A DNA stretch of 64,000 nucleotides from Achromobacter sp. RTa (lineage in GTDB: Bacteria > Pseudomonadota > Gammaproteobacteria > Burkholderiales > Burkholderiaceae_B). The notes under the pieces are model-generated. The model did not search any database, was not told where the DNA came from, and saw only the letters and a program-made list of their open reading frames with translations. Below are positions 1-8,471 of the stretch, one piece after another (the stretch's first letter is position 1; the number at the start of each line of letters is the position of its first letter). The DNA is taken from contig NZ_JPYO01000045.1 of assembly GCF_000757485.1 (NCBI RefSeq), forward strand, positions 444,121 through 508,120, given 5' to 3'. Position numbers and translations under genes: made by a program.

Positions 1-724
1 GGATGATCACCTTGCCGATCTTGGGCTGCGCCTTGGGCGAATCCTTGAAGTAGTCGGCGTTGCGCTCCAGCGTGATGGACTTGCCGGGCTGGTAATCCAC
101 CACCTTGTACGGGCCCGAGCCCACCGGCTTGGCGTTCATGCCCTTGGGGCCGACCTCTTTGTAGTACTTGGCGGGATGGATGGCCGCAGTGGTGGACAGG
201 TATTCCTTGGCGCCGGGGAAGGGCTCCTTGGTGGTCAGGCGGACCTTGTACTTGTCGATCTTCTCGACCTTGTCGATCCAGGCCACGTTCTGCTGCGTCA
301 CGGCCTTGTTCTTGGGATCCGCGACGTAGTTCAGCGTGTACACCACCGAGTCGGCGTCGAATTCCTCGCCGTTGTGGAATTTGACGCCCTGGCGCAGTTC
401 GAACTCCATGGTCTTGTCGTCGATCTGCTTCCAGCTCTTGGCGAGCTGCCCCTTGTACTCGTTGGTGACCGGGTCGCGGTAGAGCAGGGTGTCCCAGACG
501 TTGGCGGCGATGATGACGCCGATCCGCACGTTGTTGTAGTACGGGTCCACGCTTTCGGGCGCCTGGTCGTAGGCCATGCGCAGCGTGTCGTCCTTCTTGC
601 CGGCCAGCGCCGGCTGGGCGGCCACGGCCGCGCAGGCGAGCACGGCGGCTGCCAGGGCTTTCAGCGATGGAATGCAACGGAGGGCGGGCGGGGATGATAC
701 GGGGGTGACGCGGCAATCGGCCAT
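1..724 (-). CDS. ABC transporter substrate-binding protein, peptide/opine family 5 (partial, C-terminus outside window)
   Basis: The minus-strand frame opens with an ATG at 724 and runs off the left edge after about 241 codons. The first 45 or so residues form a signal peptide (a basic stretch, then an Ala-rich core around AALAAAVLACAAVAAQPALA). The mature part reads like SBP_bac_5 proteins of the DppA/OppA type: a DTLRMAYDQAPESVDPYYNN opening, WDTLLYRDPVT, then the family motif LRQGVKFHNGEEFDADSVVY and later GSGPYKVVDYQPGKSI. Family members deliver di/oligopeptides or other solutes to an inner-membrane permease. The permease and ATPase genes are presumably to the left, outside the window. 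The gene lies 71 bp downstream of a GntR gene on the same strand, which probably co-transcribes and controls it. The substrate cannot be read from the sequence. Confidence 0.88.
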   Translation of the reverse strand, partial: MADCRVTPVSSPPALRCIPSLKALAAAVLACAAVAAQPALAGKKDDTLRMAYDQAPESVDPYYNNVRIGVIIAANVWDTLLYRDPVTNEYKGQLAKSWKQIDDKTMEFELRQGVKFHNGEEFDADSVVYTLNYVADPKNKAVTQQNVAWIDKVEKIDKYKVRLTTKEPFPGAKEYLSTTAAIHPAKYYKEVGPKGMNAKPVGSGPYKVVDYQPGKSITLERNADYFKDSPKAQPKIGKVII

Positions 725-795
725 GGCGAGGCTCCTGTGGAAGTCACTGCACGTACTGCGTATCTACTGCGTATCCGTCGGGCTGGTAAGAGGTG

Positions 796-1530
796 TCAGT
801 CTGAATCGGAGGGCGGCGCGAGCGCGTGGCTCAGGGTCTTGAGCGCGGCGTCGCACTTGCGCTGCAAATGCTGGCGCATGATGCCGGCCAGCCTGTCGGC
901 GTCGCGCGCCTCCAGGGCCTCGGCCATCTCGATGTGCTCGCGCATCGCCAGGTCCCATTTCTGGCGGTTCTCGTTCGACACGAACCGCAGGTTCTGGATC
1001 CGCGCGTTCTGGGCGTCGTACAGCTGCTTGAGCAGGCTGTTGTGCGAGGCCAGGCTGATGCGCTCATGGATCTCGCGGTTGGTCTGGAAGTAGGTGGGCA
1101 GGTCGCGGCGCGCGTGGCTGGCCATCATTTCGTAGGTGAGCGCCCGGATCTCGGCGATCTCCTGGTCCGTGGCCCGTTCGCAGGCCAGCCGGCAGGATAT
1201 GGCTTCCAGGCCGCCGATGACCTCGAAGGCCTCGCGGATGTTGGCCTCGGACAGCGCCACCACCTGCGCGCCCCGGTTCGGCTCGATCTGCACCAGCCCC
1301 TCGGCGGCCAGCAGGCGGAACGCTTCGCGCAAGGGCGTGCGCGAGACGCCCAGCAGGTCGCAGAGCGCGCGTTCGTTCAGGCGCGAACCGGGCGGAAATT
1401 CCCCCTGGATGATGTGCTCGCGCAATTGCCCGGCCACCGTGGCCGGCAGCGTGCGGCTGCCGCCGGCGCGGGCCTCGGTCACGCCGCCAGTGGGCGCGGC
1501 CTCGGGCATCAGGCTAGGAACGCTGCTCAT
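796..1530 (-). CDS. GntR family regulator, FadR subfamily (FCD domain)
   Basis: This is a 244-residue transcription factor. The N-terminal winged helix (about residues 25-90) contains LREHIIQGEFPPGSRLNERA and GVSRTPLREAFRLLAAEGLV, the classic GntR signature. The all-helical FCD ligand domain follows (GLEAISCRLACERATDQEI, then HNSLLKQLYDA). I place the start at the ATG at 1530, which has GGGGA upstream on its own strand; an in-frame ATG at 1551 would add seven residues but has no ribosome site. A 13-bp sequence centred on GTATAC covers this start and recurs in front of the divergent aminotransferase, so the protein probably represses both itself and that operon. The ligand is unknown; an amino acid or keto acid related to the neighbouring enzymes is likely. 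Confidence 0.9.
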   Translation of the reverse strand: MSSVPSLMPEAAPTGGVTEARAGGSRTLPATVAGQLREHIIQGEFPPGSRLNERALCDLLGVSRTPLREAFRLLAAEGLVQIEPNRGAQVVALSEANIREAFEVIGGLEAISCRLACERATDQEIAEIRALTYEMMASHARRDLPTYFQTNREIHERISLASHNSLLKQLYDAQNARIQNLRFVSNENRQKWDLAMREHIEMAEALEARDADRLAGIMRQHLQRKCDAALKTLSHALAPPSDSD

Positions 1531-1541
1531 TGGTATACAAA
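1529..1541. promoter_or_regulatory. Probable GntR operator, copy 1
   Basis: ATTGGTATACAAA lies over the gntR start codon. The GTATAC core flanked by TTG and AA matches the TNGTATACNA type of site bound by FadR-subfamily GntR proteins. The identical 13-mer recurs at 1694-1706. Confidence 0.6.
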
Positions 1542-1674
1542 TATTCCCCATGTTTTGCGGAACTATAAACCTGGATGGCGCGTGGTCTGATGGGTGTATA
1601 CCCTAGGTTATTTACGTAAAAACAATGGGATAGAGTGACGTATGCTGCAAGTCCGAATGCCGGGTAAACGCTGT

Positions 1675-1706
1675 TTGTCTGCCGGCACCTCCCATTGGTA
1701 TACAAA
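1675..1706 (+). promoter_or_regulatory. Promoter with embedded GntR operator, copy 2
   Basis: A -35-like TTGTCT (1675-1680) and a -10-like TATACA (1699-1704) are 18 bp apart. The -10 element sits inside the second copy of ATTGGTATACAAA (1694-1706), so a bound regulator would block RNA polymerase. The predicted transcript starts near 1711, just ahead of the GGGG ribosome site (1720-1723) of the aminotransferase. A related GGTGTATACCC lies at 1593-1603 and a TTTACGTAAA palindrome at 1611-1620. Confidence 0.55.
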
Positions 1707-1729
1707 AAAATTCCACTTTGGGGCTACGC

Positions 1730-2905
1730 ATGCTTACCCTGAACAACCATTCTTCCGGCCGGCACTTCCTGCAGATTCCGGGGCCCACCAACGTGCCCGA
1801 CCGCGTCCTGCGCGCCATCGACCAGCCCACCATCGATCACCGCGGACCGGTATTCGGCGCGCTGGGGCTGGCGGTGCTGGGCGGCATCAAGCAGGTGTTC
1901 CAGACGCAATCGCCCGTGGTGATCTTTCCCTCGTCCGGCACGGGCGCCTGGGAGGCCGCGCTGGTCAATACGCTGTCGCCCGGCGATCGGGTGCTCATGG
2001 TGGAGACCGGCCATTTCGCCAGCCTCTGGCGCAAGCTGGCCGGTCGGCTGGGCCTTGAAGTGGACTTCCTGGAAGGCGACTGGCGCCATCCGGTGGACGC
2101 GGCGGCGATCGGCGCGCGGCTGGCGCAAGACGCCGGGCGCGCGATCAAGGCCGTGTGCGTGGTGCACAACGAAACCTCCACCGGGGTGACCAGCGATATC
2201 GCGGCCGTGCGCAGGGCGATCGACGGCGCGGGACATCCCGCGCTGCTGATGGTGGACACGATCTCGTCCCTGGGGTCCATCGACTACCGCCACGACGAAT
2301 GGGGCGTGGACGTGACGGTGGCCGGCTCGCAGAAGGGCCTGATGCTGCCGCCCGGCCTGGCCTTCAACGCCGTCAGCGCAAAGGCGCTGGCCGCGGCCGA
2401 CGGCGCGCGCCTGCCGCGTTCCTACTGGGACTGGCGCGAAATGCTGGCGGCGAACGAGCGCGGCTATTTTCCCTACACCCCTTCGACCAATCTGCTTTAC
2501 GGCCTGCACGAGGCCCTGGCCATGCTGCAGGAGGAAGGCCTGCCGCAGGTATACGCGCGCCATGGCCGATATGGCCAGGCCACACGGCTGGCGGTGGAGG
2601 CCTGGGGGCTGGAACTGCTGAGCCTGGATCCGGCCGCGCACAGCCCGGCCCTGACCGCCGTGGTGATGCCGGCCGGCCACAGCGCCGACGCCTTCCGCAA
2701 GGTGGTGCTGGACCGCTTCGACATGTCGCTGGGGCAGGGCCTGGGCAGGCTGGCCGACCGGGTGTTCCGCATCGGCCACCTGGGCCATTTCAATGACCTG
2801 ACGCTGTGCGGCGCGCTGGCGGGCGTGGAAATGGGGCTGGCCGCGGCGGGCGTGCCCCATCGCCCGGGCGGCGTGCGCGCGGCGATGGAATTCCTGAAGG
2901 GGTAG
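1730..2905 (+). CDS. Class V aminotransferase (alanine/serine-glyoxylate type)
   Basis: This is a 391-residue PLP enzyme of the alanine-glyoxylate / serine-glyoxylate aminotransferase family. It opens with HFLQIPGPTNVPDRVLRAI, then IDHRGPVFGAL, the cofactor loop PSSGTGAWEAALVNTLSPGD, the aspartate motif LLMVDTISSLGSID, and the Schiff-base lysine in VAGSQKGLMLPPGL (Lys about 202). The C-terminal region RIGHLGHFNDLTLCGALAGVEMGL is typical. The ATG at 1730 is preferred because GGGG sits six bases upstream; an upstream TTG at 1718 lacks a ribosome site. It is first of a short plus-strand group with a serine hydrolase. Family members transfer an amino group to glyoxylate or pyruvate; the exact donor is not evident. 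Confidence 0.9.
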   Translation: MLTLNNHSSGRHFLQIPGPTNVPDRVLRAIDQPTIDHRGPVFGALGLAVLGGIKQVFQTQSPVVIFPSSGTGAWEAALVNTLSPGDRVLMVETGHFASLWRKLAGRLGLEVDFLEGDWRHPVDAAAIGARLAQDAGRAIKAVCVVHNETSTGVTSDIAAVRRAIDGAGHPALLMVDTISSLGSIDYRHDEWGVDVTVAGSQKGLMLPPGLAFNAVSAKALAAADGARLPRSYWDWREMLAANERGYFPYTPSTNLLYGLHEALAMLQEEGLPQVYARHGRYGQATRLAVEAWGLELLSLDPAAHSPALTAVVMPAGHSADAFRKVVLDRFDMSLGQGLGRLADRVFRIGHLGHFNDLTLCGALAGVEMGLAAAGVPHRPGGVRAAMEFLKG

Positions 2906-2965
2906 GCTGGCGGACCGGCGGCGACCCCGATCGAAAACACTATGCGATGACGATGAGGAAAACGA

Positions 2966-4015
2966 ATGAACACACTTATGCAGCAGGCGATCCAGTTCGC
3001 CAACGACCATGAATCCGCCTGGGACCGCAGCGTCAAGGGCGTGTTCGGCGTGCACCTGAACGATCCTCCGCCCTGGAACCGTCTGCTGGGTCCCATCCAT
3101 GACCGCGGCCCGGTATCGGGCGTGGTGGTGGTCGACGGCAAGACCGTCGCGTCCTGGGGCGAGCCCGACCGGGCCGACCTGACCTTCAGCGTCGCCAAGC
3201 TGTACCTGGCTATCCTGGCCGGCGTGGCGCACGACCGCGGGCTGCTGCCGGACGTGGACGAGCCGGTGGGCAAGCGCGTGCCCGGCATCGGCTTCGATAG
3301 CGGGCAGAACGCCGACATCACCTGGCGCCACCTGCTGCAGCAGACCAGCGAATGGGAGGGCGAGCGCTTCGGCGTGTCCGACCAGGCCGACCGCTACCGC
3401 GCCGTCACCTTCGGCGTGCCGCCGGACGGCAAGAAGGGCGATGCGCGGCCCCTGCAGCGCCCGGGCACGTACTGGGAATACAACGACGTGCGCATCAACC
3501 AGCTGTCGTACGCGCTGCTGCACCTGTTCCGCAAGCCGCTGCCCGAGGTCTTCCGCGAGGCCGTCACGCGCCCGATCGGCGCCAGCGAGAACTGGCAGTG
3601 GGTGGGCTACGACAATGCCTGGGTCGAGATCGACGGCCAGCGCATGCCGTCCGTGCCGGGCGGTTCGCACTGGGGCGGCGGCATGTCCATCAGCGCCCGC
3701 GACCAGGCGCTGATCGGCCAGATGCTGTTGAACGGCGGCCAGGCCAACGGCCGCCAGGTGCTGTCCGCCGAATGGATCCAGGCCATGCGCACGCCTTGCG
3801 ATATCGCGCCGTACTACGGCTATCTCATCTGGCTGAACCACGAAGGCCGTGTGTTCCCCAGCGTGCCGGCCTCCAGCTTCTTCGGCGTGGGCGCGGGCAG
3901 CTCGTTCACCTGGGTGGAGCCCGAACGCAAAATGGTCGTGATCGTGCGCTGGCTGGATTCCGCTCACGCCGACGCCCTGTTCGGCAAAATCCTGGCGGCG
4001 GTGGACGCATCGTAG
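2966..4015 (+). CDS. Beta-lactamase-fold serine hydrolase (class C / NylB-EstB-like)
   Basis: This 349-residue protein belongs to the penicillin-binding/class C beta-lactamase superfamily. The nucleophile motif SxxK is seen as TFSVAKLYLA (Ser75, Lys78), and the second motif appears as WEYNDVRIN (Tyr172-Asn173). There is no obvious signal peptide, so it is probably cytoplasmic, unlike true beta-lactamases. The HLLQQTSEWEGE segment resembles 6-aminohexanoate-dimer hydrolase and EstB-type esterases. The gene has a GAGGAAA ribosome site and begins 60 bp after the aminotransferase. With that enzyme and a peptide-type ABC receptor nearby, hydrolysis of a small amide or ester taken up from outside is plausible. 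The substrate is inferred only. Confidence 0.82.
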   Translation: MNTLMQQAIQFANDHESAWDRSVKGVFGVHLNDPPPWNRLLGPIHDRGPVSGVVVVDGKTVASWGEPDRADLTFSVAKLYLAILAGVAHDRGLLPDVDEPVGKRVPGIGFDSGQNADITWRHLLQQTSEWEGERFGVSDQADRYRAVTFGVPPDGKKGDARPLQRPGTYWEYNDVRINQLSYALLHLFRKPLPEVFREAVTRPIGASENWQWVGYDNAWVEIDGQRMPSVPGGSHWGGGMSISARDQALIGQMLLNGGQANGRQVLSAEWIQAMRTPCDIAPYYGYLIWLNHEGRVFPSVPASSFFGVGAGSSFTWVEPERKMVVIVRWLDSAHADALFGKILAAVDAS

Positions 4016-4173
4016 GATGGGTGGAGCGCGAGAATTCTTAAGTAAGGACATGGCTCTTCAGCGCGCGTAACCCATCTACGGGATCGATGTGGCGCGTTAA
4101 GATCAAGGAAAGCACGACGCCGCTGAACGCGCGCCACGCATCACATCACGCAACCCGCCACAAAGGACCACCC

Positions 4174-5184
4174 ATGAACTACCGCCGCCTCGGCCGCAGC
4201 AATCTCCGTGTATCCCCGCTATGCCTGGGCACCATGATGTTCGGGGAGCAGACGCCCGACGACGAAGCCGCGCGCATCGTCGCGTCCGCGCGCGACCACG
4301 GCCTGAATTTCATCGACACCGCCGACGTCTACAACGGCGGCCGCTCCGAGGAAGTGGTGGGCAAGCTGTTGAAGGGCCAGCGCCACGACTGGGTGCTCGC
4401 CAGCAAGATCGGCAACCCGGTAGGCAAGGGCCCGAACCTGTCGCACTACTCGCGCCAATGGCTGATCCGCGGGGTAGAGACCAGCCTGTCGCGGCTGGAC
4501 ACCGACTTCATGGACATCCTCTACCTGCACCGCGACTACCACGAAGAGAACCTGGAAGAGGCGCTGTGGGCGCTGGGCGACCTGATCCGCGCGGGCAAGC
4601 TGCGCAGCTTCGGCCTGTCGAACTTCCGCGGCTGGCGCATCGCCGAAGTGATGCGCCTGTGCGAGAAGATGGGCGTACCGCAGCCGGCGGTGTGCCAGCC
4701 TTACTACAACATGCTCAACCGCGGCCCGGAAGTGGAAATCCTGCCGGCCTGCAAGCACTACGGCCTGGGCGTAGTGCCCTACAGCCCGATCGCGCGCGGC
4801 GTCTTGACCGGCAAGTACCTGCCGGGCCAGGCGCCGGCGGCGGACACGCGCGCCGGGCGCGGCGACGCCCGCATCCTGGCGACCGAGTTCCGCGAGGAAT
4901 CGCTGCAGGTCGCCCAGAAACTGGTGGCGCACAGCGCGGCGCGCGGCGTGCAGCCCGGGCACTTCGCCACCGCCTGGGTGCTGGCCAATCCCGTCATCAC
5001 CGCCGTCATCGCCGGGCCGCGCACCTTGGCGCAGATGGACGACTACTATGCCGCCCTGGACGTTTCCATCACGGCCGAGGACGAAGCCGTCGTGAACGGC
5101 TGGGTGGTTCCGGGCCATGCGTCCTCGCACGGCTACAACGATCCCAACTATCCCTTCTACGGCCGGCCCGTCGCGGCAGCCTGA
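4174..5184 (+). CDS. Aldo/keto reductase
   Basis: This 336-residue NAD(P)H-dependent oxidoreductase has the (alpha/beta)8 aldo/keto reductase fold. It starts MNYRRLGRSNLRVSPLCLGT after an AAAGGA ribosome site; the frame is open further upstream but only without family similarity. The catalytic tetrad is visible: Asp48 and Tyr53 in NFIDTADVYNGG, Lys78 in LASKIG, His119 in YLHRD. LRSFGLSNFRGWRIAEV and VPYSPIARGVLTGKY are typical of the bacterial aryl-alcohol dehydrogenase/YajO-like group. It reduces aldehydes or ketones or runs in reverse. It is about 160 bp from the serine hydrolase, so it may be a separate unit. Confidence 0.88.
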   Translation: MNYRRLGRSNLRVSPLCLGTMMFGEQTPDDEAARIVASARDHGLNFIDTADVYNGGRSEEVVGKLLKGQRHDWVLASKIGNPVGKGPNLSHYSRQWLIRGVETSLSRLDTDFMDILYLHRDYHEENLEEALWALGDLIRAGKLRSFGLSNFRGWRIAEVMRLCEKMGVPQPAVCQPYYNMLNRGPEVEILPACKHYGLGVVPYSPIARGVLTGKYLPGQAPAADTRAGRGDARILATEFREESLQVAQKLVAHSAARGVQPGHFATAWVLANPVITAVIAGPRTLAQMDDYYAALDVSITAEDEAVVNGWVVPGHASSHGYNDPNYPFYGRPVAAA

Positions 5185-5185
5185 G

Positions 5186-5214
5186 GCGCGCCGTCCCGCT
5201 TGCGGGCGGCGCGC
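5186..5214. terminator. GC-rich hairpin between convergent genes
   Basis: GCGCGCCG, a bulged T, CCCGC, a TT loop, GCGGG and CGGCGCGC form a near-perfect 13-bp stem between the aldo/keto reductase stop and the convergent MHS transporter stop. There is no T-tract, so it may serve as a transcript-end stabiliser or a weak bidirectional terminator. Confidence 0.5.
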
Positions 5215-5230
5215 GTCCAGGCCGCCCGCG

Positions 5231-6565
5231 TCATGCCTTGCGCAGGCCCGCCGGCGGAAGGGGCGCGGCGGCCTCCGATTCGGCGGGCTGCTCGCCGCGT
5301 CCGATCAGCCAGGCGCACGCCGCCGACACCACGCCCGAGAACAGCACGTACAGGCAGATCAGCCAGGGCTGGCCGCCTCCCGTCTTCAACAGCGCGGTCG
5401 CGATGATGGGCGTGATGCCCGAGGCGAAGATCCCCGAGAATTGGTAGACGAAGGAAATGCCGGTGTAGCGCACCTTGGCGTCGAACAGCTCGCAGAACAG
5501 CGCGGCTTCCGGCCCGTACACGGCCGCGTACAGGATGCCGAAGGGCACGATGATGGCCAGCCAGATCAGCATGACGCTGCCCTGGCTGTTCAGCATCAGC
5601 CAGAAGCCGGGGAAGGACGCCGCGGCGGTAATGAGCGAGCCCCAGAAATAGACCCGCGTGCGCCCGACGCGGTCGGACAGGCGGCCGAAGAAGGGAATGA
5701 AGAAGCACATGACCAGGGCCGCGGCCATGACGCCGATGAGCGCCTCGGTGCGCGTGATCTGCACGGTCTGCGTGAGGTACGAGATCGAGAACACGCCGAA
5801 CACGTTGAAGAACACCCCGTCGATGTAGCGCGCGCCCATGCCCTTGAAGACATTGCCCGGATAGCGCTTGAACATATCGGCAAACGGGATGCGGCTTTCG
5901 GCGTTGTTCTTCTTGACCGCCGCGAATTCGGGCGTTTCCTTGATGTTCAGCCGGATGTACATGCCGACCGCCACCATGACCGCGGATACGAGGAAGGCGA
6001 TCCGCCAGCCCCAGGCCATGAACTGCGCGTCGGTCAGCAGGGTGGACAGTAGCGCCACCGTGCCGGAGGCCAGGCACAGGCCGATCGCCAGCCCGATCTG
6101 CGGCAGCGAGGCGTAGAACCCCTTCTTGCCGGGCGGCGCGTACTCGTAGGCCATCAGCACCGCGCCGCCCCATTCGCCGCCCAGTCCGATGCCCTGGAAT
6201 ACGCGCAGGAGCAGCAGCAGGATCGGCGCCCAGATGCCGATGCTGTCGTAGGTGGGCACCAGGCCGATCAGGAAGGTGGCCACGCCCATGATCATCAAGG
6301 TCATCACCAGCATGCTCTTTCTGCCGATGCGGTCGCCGAAGTGGCCGAAGATCAGCCCGCCAAGCGGCCGGGTGACGAATCCCACCGCGAAGGTGGTGTA
6401 GGCCAGCATGGTGGAGATCACCGGATCCCCGGCGGGGAAATACAGCTTGTTGAACACAATGCCCGCGACGACGCCATACAAGAAAAAGTCGTACCACTCG
6501 ATGGTGGCGCCGATCAGCGACGCGGCGACGACCCTGCGCACCGCGGCTTCGTTCTGCTTGGCCAT
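5231..6565 (-). CDS. MFS transporter, metabolite:H+ symporter (MHS) family
   Basis: This is a 444-residue inner-membrane protein with about 12 hydrophobic segments. The N-terminal RRVVAASLIGATIEWYDFFL, with ATIEWYDFFLYG in the first membrane helix, is the diagnostic MHS motif shared with ProP, KgtP and ShiA. RPLGGLIFGHFGDRIGRK is the loop 2-3 MFS motif, and GLGGEWGGAVLMAYE is also typical. A good AAAGGAGA ribosome site precedes the ATG at 6565. It lies 56 bp downstream of a GMC oxidoreductase gene on the same strand and probably imports that enzyme's substrate or a related organic acid or betaine. The divergent IclR gene is the likely regulator. Confidence 0.9.
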   Translation of the reverse strand: MAKQNEAAVRRVVAASLIGATIEWYDFFLYGVVAGIVFNKLYFPAGDPVISTMLAYTTFAVGFVTRPLGGLIFGHFGDRIGRKSMLVMTLMIMGVATFLIGLVPTYDSIGIWAPILLLLLRVFQGIGLGGEWGGAVLMAYEYAPPGKKGFYASLPQIGLAIGLCLASGTVALLSTLLTDAQFMAWGWRIAFLVSAVMVAVGMYIRLNIKETPEFAAVKKNNAESRIPFADMFKRYPGNVFKGMGARYIDGVFFNVFGVFSISYLTQTVQITRTEALIGVMAAALVMCFFIPFFGRLSDRVGRTRVYFWGSLITAAASFPGFWLMLNSQGSVMLIWLAIIVPFGILYAAVYGPEAALFCELFDAKVRYTGISFVYQFSGIFASGITPIIATALLKTGGGQPWLICLYVLFSGVVSAACAWLIGRGEQPAESEAAAPLPPAGLRKA

Positions 6566-6621
6566 GTCTAGTCTCCTTTGGTGTGGTGGCGGGCCAATCT
6601 GCGTTGTCCTGCGCCATGGGA

Positions 6622-8259
6622 TCAGGCGGCGATCTGTTGCGCCTGCCTGATGTCCTGCCTGAGGTCCTGCAAAATGAAGTCGGCCGCGCGCTCGGCCAGC
6701 ATCACCACCGGCACGTTGGTGTTGCCGGACACGAGCGTCGGCATGATCGAACAATCCACCACACGCAGCCCCGCCACGCCATGCACGCGCAGGCGCTCGT
6801 CCACGACCGCCATGGGGTCGCTGTCCGGCCCCATCCTGGCGGTGCCCGACGGGTGGAAGATCGTGGCCCCGTGTTCGCGGCAGAAGTGCAGGATCTCGTC
6901 GTCCGCGCGCACGTCCGGCCCGGGGCGGAACTCGCGCTTCATCATCCCGGCCAGCGGCGGGGTGGTCGCGACCTTGCGCGCGTACTTCACGGCGGCCACC
7001 ACCATGCGGCGGTCCAGTTCCGTGGACAGGTAGTTCGGCTGCATGGACGGCGCTTCGAACGGGTCCGCGCTGCGCAGGCGCACGTAGCCGCGCGACGACG
7101 GCCGCAGCTGGCACACCGAATACGTGCAACCCGAGAACGGATGCACCTTGCCGCCGGCCAGGTCGGCCGATAGCGTGGCGAAATGGAATTGGGTGTCCGG
7201 CGTGCGGCTGGCCGGGTCGACCCGGCAGAACAGCCCGCCCTGGTTGATGCCCACGGCCAGCGGGCCGCTGCGGAACAGCAGCCATTCCAGCCCCATGCGG
7301 GCGCGCCCGTGCAGGGTGCGCAACTGGTCGTTGGTGGTGATGGGGCGGGTGGTTTCGTAGATCAGGCGGATCTGCAGGTGGTCCTGCAGGTTCTCGCCCA
7401 CGCCGGGCAGATCGCGCACGACGCCGATGCCGAAGCGGCGCAGCAGCGCGGCGGGGCCCACGCCCGACAGCTGCAGCAGCTGGGGAGACTGCAGCGCGCC
7501 CGCGCACAGCACTACCTCGCGGCGGGCGCGCACCGTGCGTACCTGCCCGTGCTGACGGTAGCGCACGCCGCAGGCCCGGGTGCCCTCGAACAGGATGGCC
7601 ATGGCATGCGCGTCGGTCTCCACGCGCAGATTCGGGCGCCCCTGCGCGGGCCGCAGATAGGCGACGGCGGTTGAGCAGCGGCGGCCGTTGCGGGTGGTGA
7701 GCTGGTAGTAGCCCACGCCTTCCTGGTCGCCGGTGTTGAAATCGTCCACGCGGGGAATGCCCAGGCTTTCGGCGGCCGCGATCAGCCCCTGCACCAGCGG
7801 ATGCGGCGTCTTGATGGACGTGGCATTGAGCGGGCCTTCGGTGCCGCGCGTGGGCCCGGGGCCCAGGTCATTGTTTTCCAGCTTGCGGAAGTAGGGCAGG
7901 CAGTCGTCCCAGCTCCAGCCCGGGTTGCCGGCGGCGGCCCAGGCGTCGTAGTCGCGCCGCTGGCCGCGGATGTAGATCAGGCCGTTGATGGAGCTGGAAC
8001 CGCCCAGCGTGCGGCCGCGCGGCCAATAGATGCGCCGGTCCAGCATGTTGGGGTCGGGGTCCGTGTAATAGCCCCAGTTCACCACTTTGTGGAACATCGT
8101 CTTGCCGTAGCCGATGGGGATGTGTATCCATGGGTAGCTGTCCCTGGGCCCGGCTTCCAGCAGGCACACGGAATGCTTGCCGTTGGCGCTCAGCCGGTTG
8201 GCCATCACGCATCCGGCCGAGCCGGCGCCTACCACGATGTAATCCACGGTATCGGACAT
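6622..8259 (-). CDS. GMC family FAD-dependent oxidoreductase (choline/alcohol dehydrogenase-like)
   Basis: This 545-residue flavoenzyme carries the FAD-binding motif VDYIVVGAGSAGCVMANRLS at residues 5-24. GMC signature regions include WPRGRTLGGSSSINGLIYIRG, the second GMC motif CAGALQSPQLLQLSGVGP, and the C-terminal active-site regions FHPSGTARMG (catalytic His) and VSGNTNVPVVMLAERAAD (Asn). The start at 8259 has GGGAGA upstream; the frame continues open further upstream without similarity. It oxidises an alcohol to an aldehyde or acid; the substrate could be choline-like, polyethylene glycol-like or an aromatic alcohol. It forms an operon with the MHS transporter downstream. Confidence 0.9.
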   Translation of the reverse strand: MSDTVDYIVVGAGSAGCVMANRLSANGKHSVCLLEAGPRDSYPWIHIPIGYGKTMFHKVVNWGYYTDPDPNMLDRRIYWPRGRTLGGSSSINGLIYIRGQRRDYDAWAAAGNPGWSWDDCLPYFRKLENNDLGPGPTRGTEGPLNATSIKTPHPLVQGLIAAAESLGIPRVDDFNTGDQEGVGYYQLTTRNGRRCSTAVAYLRPAQGRPNLRVETDAHAMAILFEGTRACGVRYRQHGQVRTVRARREVVLCAGALQSPQLLQLSGVGPAALLRRFGIGVVRDLPGVGENLQDHLQIRLIYETTRPITTNDQLRTLHGRARMGLEWLLFRSGPLAVGINQGGLFCRVDPASRTPDTQFHFATLSADLAGGKVHPFSGCTYSVCQLRPSSRGYVRLRSADPFEAPSMQPNYLSTELDRRMVVAAVKYARKVATTPPLAGMMKREFRPGPDVRADDEILHFCREHGATIFHPSGTARMGPDSDPMAVVDERLRVHGVAGLRVVDCSIMPTLVSGNTNVPVVMLAERAADFILQDLRQDIRQAQQIAA

Positions 8260-8471
8260 GTCCGCAAGCTCTCCCTGCAGCAGGGCGCCGCGCGCCTGGC
8301 CGGAGTCCGACGGCGCGTTTACCCTGCTTGTCGTTGTGGGGCGCACTTATATACTGGATCGATGACGAAGGTCCGGCATCGCGCGGGCCTTCGTGCATTT
8401 GTGGCGATTCTAGGAAGCGGGCGCGCAGCGCAAAGCACAACGCGCGCCAGGGCGGAAAAGTGGAACAGAAT
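8260..8471. promoter_or_regulatory. Divergent regulatory region between gmc-mhs operon and iclR
   Basis: This 212-bp gap separates the GMC gene (minus) from the IclR gene (plus) and must hold both promoters. It is AT-richer near 8340-8370 (CTTATATACTGGATCG). I could not identify a convincing palindromic IclR site. Confidence 0.4.

Noticed and set aside
1724-4051. A 775-codon open frame on the minus strand
   Set aside because: It lies opposite the aminotransferase and serine hydrolase, both of which have clear family motifs. The translation is low-complexity His/Gln/Ala/Gly.
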